Shown here piece by piece: positions 4,931-8,664 of a stretch of 8,664 bases of DNA. The stretch covers positions 1 through 8,664 of the forward strand of contig JBDKUC010000041.1 in the NCBI GenBank assembly GCA_039679885.1, given 5' to 3'. Positions within the stretch are counted from its first letter, which is position 1. Each line of letters opens with the position of its first letter. Both the position numbers and the translations under genes were made by a program. A model generated the notes under the pieces. The model did no database searches. It saw only the letters and a program-made list of their open reading frames with translations, and was not told where the DNA came from. Source of the DNA: JAJFUI01 sp039679885 (GTDB lineage Bacteria > Planctomycetota > Planctomycetia > Pirellulales > Thermoguttaceae).

Positions 4931-7900
4931 TCGTTCGGCCAACCGGCTCCAGCGACCGATCGTTGAGAGAGGACGGCTTGCCTTTCGCGGCACCCGATCT
5001 TGCTTTGACCACCATGTCCCGATTCCGCCGTATCGCCGGAAGTCTTGCGGTGGTCCTGTTCGCCTATTGGGCCTACGCGCTGATGGCGGTGCCCTGGATC
5101 GAACCGGCCGCCAAGCCGGGAAGCCGGGGGCCCCAAGACGAGCCCCGCCGCAACTTCGGCGACCCGCAGGCTGAGCTGCTCAAGAAGCTCTTTCCCGCAG
5201 ACGCTTGGGAGCGGAAGAATCCCACTGTCCTTGAAAGCAATCGGGCTAAACTGATTTTCCAAAACTACAAGAACCATCCCGACGGGCGAATCGAGATCAC
5301 ACCCTGCGCCATCGTGTTTCCTTACGACGGCGATGCGAAAGACGAAGCCCAACGCATTCGGCAGTACATCATCCTCGAAGCGCCCGGCGGCGCGGTGCTC
5401 CAGTTCGATCCGCCACTGGACCTGACTCGGCCGAAAATCGGCCGTTTGGTCGGCGGGCGACTCGTCGGGCAGATCACCATCCATAGCGACTGGAAAGAGC
5501 CGGGGCCCGACGACGATCTGATGCTGGTCACCCGCGACGTCGAGCTTTCCGACCAAACCGCTTTTACCCCGTATCCGGTCGAGTTTCGTTGGGGGCCGCA
5601 TTTTGGCCGCGGCCGCGAGATGACGATCAAGCTCCTCGCCGGGCCGCCCGATCCTCATGGCGCCGGTCCGACGTTCGCCGGCGTCGAGTCGTTCGAGCTT
5701 CGGCACATCGACCGGCTGCATCTTGATTTCGGTCAGGCGGGGCCGGCTGCGTCGACGACAAAGCAAGCCAGCGTTCCGGTCGAAATCCACTGCTGCGGGC
5801 CTTTTCGCTTCGATGTGCCTCGGCATGTCGCCACCTTCCGCGACAGCGTCGAGGTCGTCAAGCAGAATCCCGCAGGCCCGGCCGATCAGATCGTCTGCGA
5901 GCTGCTTTCTCTCTTCTTCGCCGATCGCAAGATGGCGCCACAGCGAGTTGCGGGAGGCGGGGCTGGTCGTCGCACGCCGTCGGCGCCGCCGGCGGGTCCG
6001 GCCGCCCAACCAGGATCCGATTCGCTCAACCTGGTCGCCGAGCGATTCGAAGCGCGCGGCAATCCGGCGATTGTCACGGCACCGAGCCAGAAGAACCTCA
6101 CCGCCCGCGCTCCACGGATCGAATACAATCTGCTGAGCGAATCCATCGCGCTCGATGGCGCCCAGGAAGTCTCGTTGCAGCAGGGCGTCAACGAGATCCG
6201 CGCCCGGAGCCTGAGCTATGTCTCCGCGGGGCGGGATCGTTTGGGCCGCGTCCTGGCCCTTGGACCCGGTTGGCTCCGAGGTCAATCGGACGATCATCCC
6301 GATCAACGGCTCGAGGCGGTTTGGACCGATGAACTCCGCGTCGAGCCGGACGGCGACAAGCATCTCGTGCTGCTGACGGGCGGCGCGATGCTCAGCGCCC
6401 CCGGCACAGGCCAGCTTCAGTCACGTGAAATCCGCTTCTGGCTCAACGAGTCGCCACCGCAGGTCGCCGGCGCGAAGGCCCAGCTTCAACCCGATCGGCT
6501 CGTGGCCCGCAACGACGTCCACATGAACTCTCCCCAGCTTTCGGGCGAAGTCGAACAATTGGACGTCCGGTTCCAAACGCCGCGGTTGGAGCTCCCCGCT
6601 CAGACGCCGGGCGGTGCGGACCCAGGGCCGACGCTGCAATCGCCGTACCATCGAGGGCTCGTCGCGTCACCGCCCAGTAATCCGACCGCACCAGGCGCTC
6701 CTTCCGCGAGCGGAAAACAGCGATTTCACGTGAACGGCCGAACGCTCAACGTTGACGTTCTGCTCAACGGCCGCGAGCCTAGCGTCACCCGCTTGGTAAT
6801 CGACGAAGGCGTCCGTTTCGAGGAAGAGCCGTCGGGCGAGCCGGGCCGCCAGCAGCCCATGCGAATTCTCGGCGACCGACTGGAGCTGGCCGACGCCACC
6901 GGGCCGAATGCCGTGGCCGTGGTCACCGGCCAGCGAGCCCACATCGAGGCGCGGGGACTGAGCCTCACCGGATCGAACGTCCATCTCGACCGCGGGGCCA
7001 ACCGCCTGTGGATCGAAGGGCCCGGCGAGATGGACCTCCCGCTGCCTGCCAGCGCGAACCAGCCGGCGGCCGGCCCGATCGCCATCACGTGGCAAAAAGG
7101 GATGATGTTCGACGGCCAAGTTGCGACCTTCGAGGATTCGGTTGTCGCGGCAATCGGTGGACAGCCGCCGCGCCAGCAAGTCCGCGCCCGGACCATGACG
7201 GCCGAGCTGCTCCGCCGGATATCGTTCTCCGAACAGCGGCCCCAGGAGCCGCAACTCGCCACGATCGGCTGCCAAGGCGGCGTTTGGCTGGAGAATTGCA
7301 GCTACGACGCCCAGGGGCAACTGACCGCCCGCGATCAAGTTCAGCTTGCCAACGTGTGCGTGAACATCCGCAGTGGCGAAACGGTCGCCGAGGGGCCGGG
7401 CTGGCTTCATAGCGTCCGCCGCGGTTCGGCCAACCTGCTCCCCGGTTCGGGCGCGACGGATCGTCGAGCCGCCCCCGCCGCGCCGGCCCCGAGCCAACTG
7501 ATCTGTCTGCACGTGACCTTCGAGCGATCGGTGAAAGGCACTTTGCCGATCCCCGCAGCGCCCGGCGGCAATGCGCCGTTGCTCTATCTGACCTTTGCCG
7601 ACCAGGTCAAGGCGGGCTACGCATCGGTCAACGATTGGGACGCCAACATTCCGATCGATGATCCGGCCAAGCTCGGTCCGACGGGAATGACGGCCCGGTG
7701 CGATCAGCTCTCCGTCGCGGAAACGTCGCTTCCCGGGGCGGCGACGCACACCGGCGAGATTGTCGCTTTTGGCGCGGCGAAGGTCGAAGGTTCCACGCTT
7801 TCACCCCGCGGAACGTATACCGCGCATGGAAATCGCATCAGCTACGACGAGGCCAAAGGGCTCTTGATCCTCGAAGGCGACGGCCGCACCAACGCCGACG

Positions 7901-8037
7901 TGCTCTGGCAATCCCAGCTTGGCGCCGAGCCCACCCGGACTCCGGCGCAGAAGATGCTCTACTGGCCCAAAACTCACACGATGCGCATTGAGCGCGGCGG
8001 CGCGTTCGGCACGAACCAACTGCCCGGCACAAACTGA
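4927..8037 (+). CDS. Giant membrane-anchored LptC/LptA (OstA)-like envelope protein
   Basis: The 1036-residue protein has one N-terminal hydrophobic segment (about 37-56) followed by an almost entirely polar, probably periplasmic, region. Several segments show the OstA/LptA-like beta-strand pattern, in which a D/N-x-x-A-T-F or gene-product variant gives a 'damaging/benefit' strand, then L-x-A or R-A-R-x-L, then a short strand ending in L-x-L-x-G. Examples are about 295-331 (DVPRHVATFRDSVEVV), 372-432 (FEARGNPAIVTAP through NEIRARSLSY), 730-767 (ATFEDSVV, RARTMTAELL) and 945-991 (AAKVEGSTLSP through LLILEGDG). Pro/Ala-rich linkers (about 340-365, 555-597, 835-858) separate blocks. In E. coli, lptC and lptA follow kdsD-kdsC, so position supports a role in lipopolysaccharide transport across the periplasm. 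LptC and LptA are each under 200 residues there. The ATG at 4927 overlaps the kdsC stop and suggests translational coupling. The ATG at 5014 (residue 30), just before the membrane segment, is a serious alternative. Family assignment is by pattern and context, not by search. Confidence 0.75.
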   Translation: MIVRPTGSSDRSLREDGLPFAAPDLALTTMSRFRRIAGSLAVVLFAYWAYALMAVPWIEPAAKPGSRGPQDEPRRNFGDPQAELLKKLFPADAWERKNPTVLESNRAKLIFQNYKNHPDGRIEITPCAIVFPYDGDAKDEAQRIRQYIILEAPGGAVLQFDPPLDLTRPKIGRLVGGRLVGQITIHSDWKEPGPDDDLMLVTRDVELSDQTAFTPYPVEFRWGPHFGRGREMTIKLLAGPPDPHGAGPTFAGVESFELRHIDRLHLDFGQAGPAASTTKQASVPVEIHCCGPFRFDVPRHVATFRDSVEVVKQNPAGPADQIVCELLSLFFADRKMAPQRVAGGGAGRRTPSAPPAGPAAQPGSDSLNLVAERFEARGNPAIVTAPSQKNLTARAPRIEYNLLSESIALDGAQEVSLQQGVNEIRARSLSYVSAGRDRLGRVLALGPGWLRGQSDDHPDQRLEAVWTDELRVEPDGDKHLVLLTGGAMLSAPGTGQLQSREIRFWLNESPPQVAGAKAQLQPDRLVARNDVHMNSPQLSGEVEQLDVRFQTPRLELPAQTPGGADPGPTLQSPYHRGLVASPPSNPTAPGAPSASGKQRFHVNGRTLNVDVLLNGREPSVTRLVIDEGVRFEEEPSGEPGRQQPMRILGDRLELADATGPNAVAVVTGQRAHIEARGLSLTGSNVHLDRGANRLWIEGPGEMDLPLPASANQPAAGPIAITWQKGMMFDGQVATFEDSVVAAIGGQPPRQQVRARTMTAELLRRISFSEQRPQEPQLATIGCQGGVWLENCSYDAQGQLTARDQVQLANVCVNIRSGETVAEGPGWLHSVRRGSANLLPGSGATDRRAAPAAPAPSQLICLHVTFERSVKGTLPIPAAPGGNAPLLYLTFADQVKAGYASVNDWDANIPIDDPAKLGPTGMTARCDQLSVAETSLPGAATHTGEIVAFGAAKVEGSTLSPRGTYTAHGNRISYDEAKGLLILEGDGRTNADVLWQSQLGAEPTRTPAQKMLYWPKTHTMRIERGGAFGTNQLPGTN

Positions 8038-8072
8038 CCAATGTAGACTTGTTGCAGAAACGAGACGGATCC

Positions 8073-8618
8073 ATGAGAACCCTTCTAACCGAAGAGCAAG
8101 TCCGCGAGGGAATTCACCGCCTGGCGGGCGAAGTTCAACGATATTACGACTCGAAACCGTTGACCCTCGTCGGCGTCATGACAGGCAGCGTCGTCCTGCT
8201 GGCCGACTTGATCCGGCTGCTCGACGCCCCGCTCCGCATCGAGCTGATTCAGGCCCGATGCGACCGCAGCAAGGGCGTCTGCCAGGGGCCGTTGGTCATC
8301 GACGAAGACCTGCTTTCCTTCGGCGTCCGCGGCCGCCACGTGCTGCTCGTCGACGACATCTTCCATACGGGCCAGACGCTGTGGAATCTGATTCCGCAGA
8401 TCGATGACATTGGACCGACCAGCGTCCGCACGGCGGTGTTGCTGCAGAAAGACGGCGAGTCGGCGGTGCCGATCAAGCCGGATTTCGTCGGCTTCACCAT
8501 CCCCAATGAGTTCGTCGTCGGCTACGGCCTCGACTATAATGATCGCTATCGCCATCTGCCGTATCTGGCGGCGTTGGAGCCGGACGAAATGCAATCCCTC
8601 GCTTGCCCTAACCCCTAA
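8073..8618 (+). CDS. hpt: Hypoxanthine phosphoribosyltransferase-like protein
   Basis: The predicted type I phosphoribosyltransferase is 181 residues, the usual length for bacterial Hpt, which makes IMP or GMP from hypoxanthine or guanine and PRPP in the cytoplasm. Visible are the pyrophosphate-loop region GVMTGSVVLLADL (34-46), the PRPP-binding loop VLLVDDIFHTGQTL (90-103), the purine-binding segment IKPDFVGF (134-141, K135) and the Hpt-type ending FVVGYGLDYNDRYRHLPY (147-164, D154). The C-terminal motifs favour Hpt over PyrR or Apt. Two positions are odd. H98 stands where Hpt enzymes carry the catalytic Asp of the DTG motif, and T37 stands where Lys is usual in the pyrophosphate loop. The ATG at 8073 is preferred to an in-frame TTG at 8049; no strong Shine-Dalgarno site is seen. 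It begins 35 bases after the LptC/LptA-like gene and is probably co-transcribed. The stop codon lies in a C-rich heptamer repeat. Confidence 0.85.
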   Translation: MRTLLTEEQVREGIHRLAGEVQRYYDSKPLTLVGVMTGSVVLLADLIRLLDAPLRIELIQARCDRSKGVCQGPLVIDEDLLSFGVRGRHVLLVDDIFHTGQTLWNLIPQIDDIGPTSVRTAVLLQKDGESAVPIKPDFVGFTIPNEFVVGYGLDYNDRYRHLPYLAALEPDEMQSLACPNP

Positions 8619-8629
8619 CCCCTAGCCCC
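8606..8629. repeat. Short C-rich heptamer repeat at the end of hpt
   Basis: Three consecutive 7-base units, CCCTAAC (8606-8612), CCCTAAC (8613-8619) and CCCTAGC (8620-8626), run into CCCCGGGCCCC and further C-rich sequence to the end of the window. The last codons and the TAA (8616-8618) of hpt lie inside it. The sequence looks telomere-like, but it is too short for that meaning, and slippage or a dispersed C-rich intergenic repeat is likelier. Confidence 0.7.
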
Positions 8630-8664
8630 GGGCCCCACGCTCCCCCACACCCCACATCCATGCG

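Noticed and set aside
4921..6363. Minus-strand open frame of 480 codons opposite the LptC/LptA-like gene
   Set aside because: Its translation is Arg/Gly/Asp-rich with no recognisable motif, and the opposite strand fits the operon and has a membrane anchor and beta-strand repeats.
6667..7749. Minus-strand open frame of 360 codons
   Set aside because: It is antisense to the LptC/LptA-like gene, has no motifs and is Arg-rich as expected for a shadow frame.
8606..8629. Telomere of a linear replicon
   Set aside because: Only three imperfect heptamers are present, next to a normal gene end and with more sequence following.

Overview
The window reads as chromosomal DNA of a GC-rich Gram-negative bacterium, most likely a planctomycete of the Pirellulales type. 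This is inferred from a membrane-anchored Hanks-type kinase with a long low-complexity linker, an oversized OstA-like envelope protein, weak or absent Shine-Dalgarno sites at most genes, and intergenic palindromic repeats (GTTCGTAG/CCGCC type, GTTCCCACG type, GGCAGGTTG type) that I associate with that phylum. No database search was possible, so the taxonomy is an inference.

Layout. 1-132 is a non-coding tail with a hairpin. 133-2091 (minus) encodes a complete 652-residue Ser/Thr protein kinase: cytoplasmic kinase domain, 11-residue tandem repeats in the linker, one membrane helix and an extracytoplasmic helical domain. 2092-2527 is a 436-base divergent intergenic region packed with inverted-repeat elements and candidate promoters for both directions. 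2528-2845 (plus) is a small DUF4177-like gene with an excellent ribosome binding site. 2846-3100 carries a hairpin, a second copy of the GTTCGTAG-type element and a candidate promoter. From 3101 to 8618 four plus-strand genes follow: kdsD/kpsF-type arabinose-5-phosphate isomerase, kdsC-type KDO-8-phosphate phosphatase, a 1036-residue LptC/LptA-like protein, and a hypoxanthine phosphoribosyltransferase-like gene. A repeat-bearing 225-base gap separates kdsD from kdsC.

How the genes work together. KdsD makes arabinose 5-phosphate and KdsC removes the phosphate from KDO-8-phosphate, so both serve synthesis of KDO, the inner-core sugar of lipopolysaccharide. In E. coli the same two genes are followed by lptC, lptA and lptB. 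Here the lptC-lptA slot holds one giant membrane-anchored protein with several OstA-like segments. The most interesting reading is that it is a fused and expanded lipopolysaccharide bridge component. The last gene, a purine-salvage-type phosphoribosyltransferase with a changed catalytic loop, appears to be co-transcribed but has no obvious functional link.

The window is otherwise ordinary core-genome DNA. I saw no tRNA, rRNA, CRISPR array, transposase or phage gene. The unusual material is the fused Lpt-like protein and the dense set of palindromic repeats, some of which have entered coding sequence.
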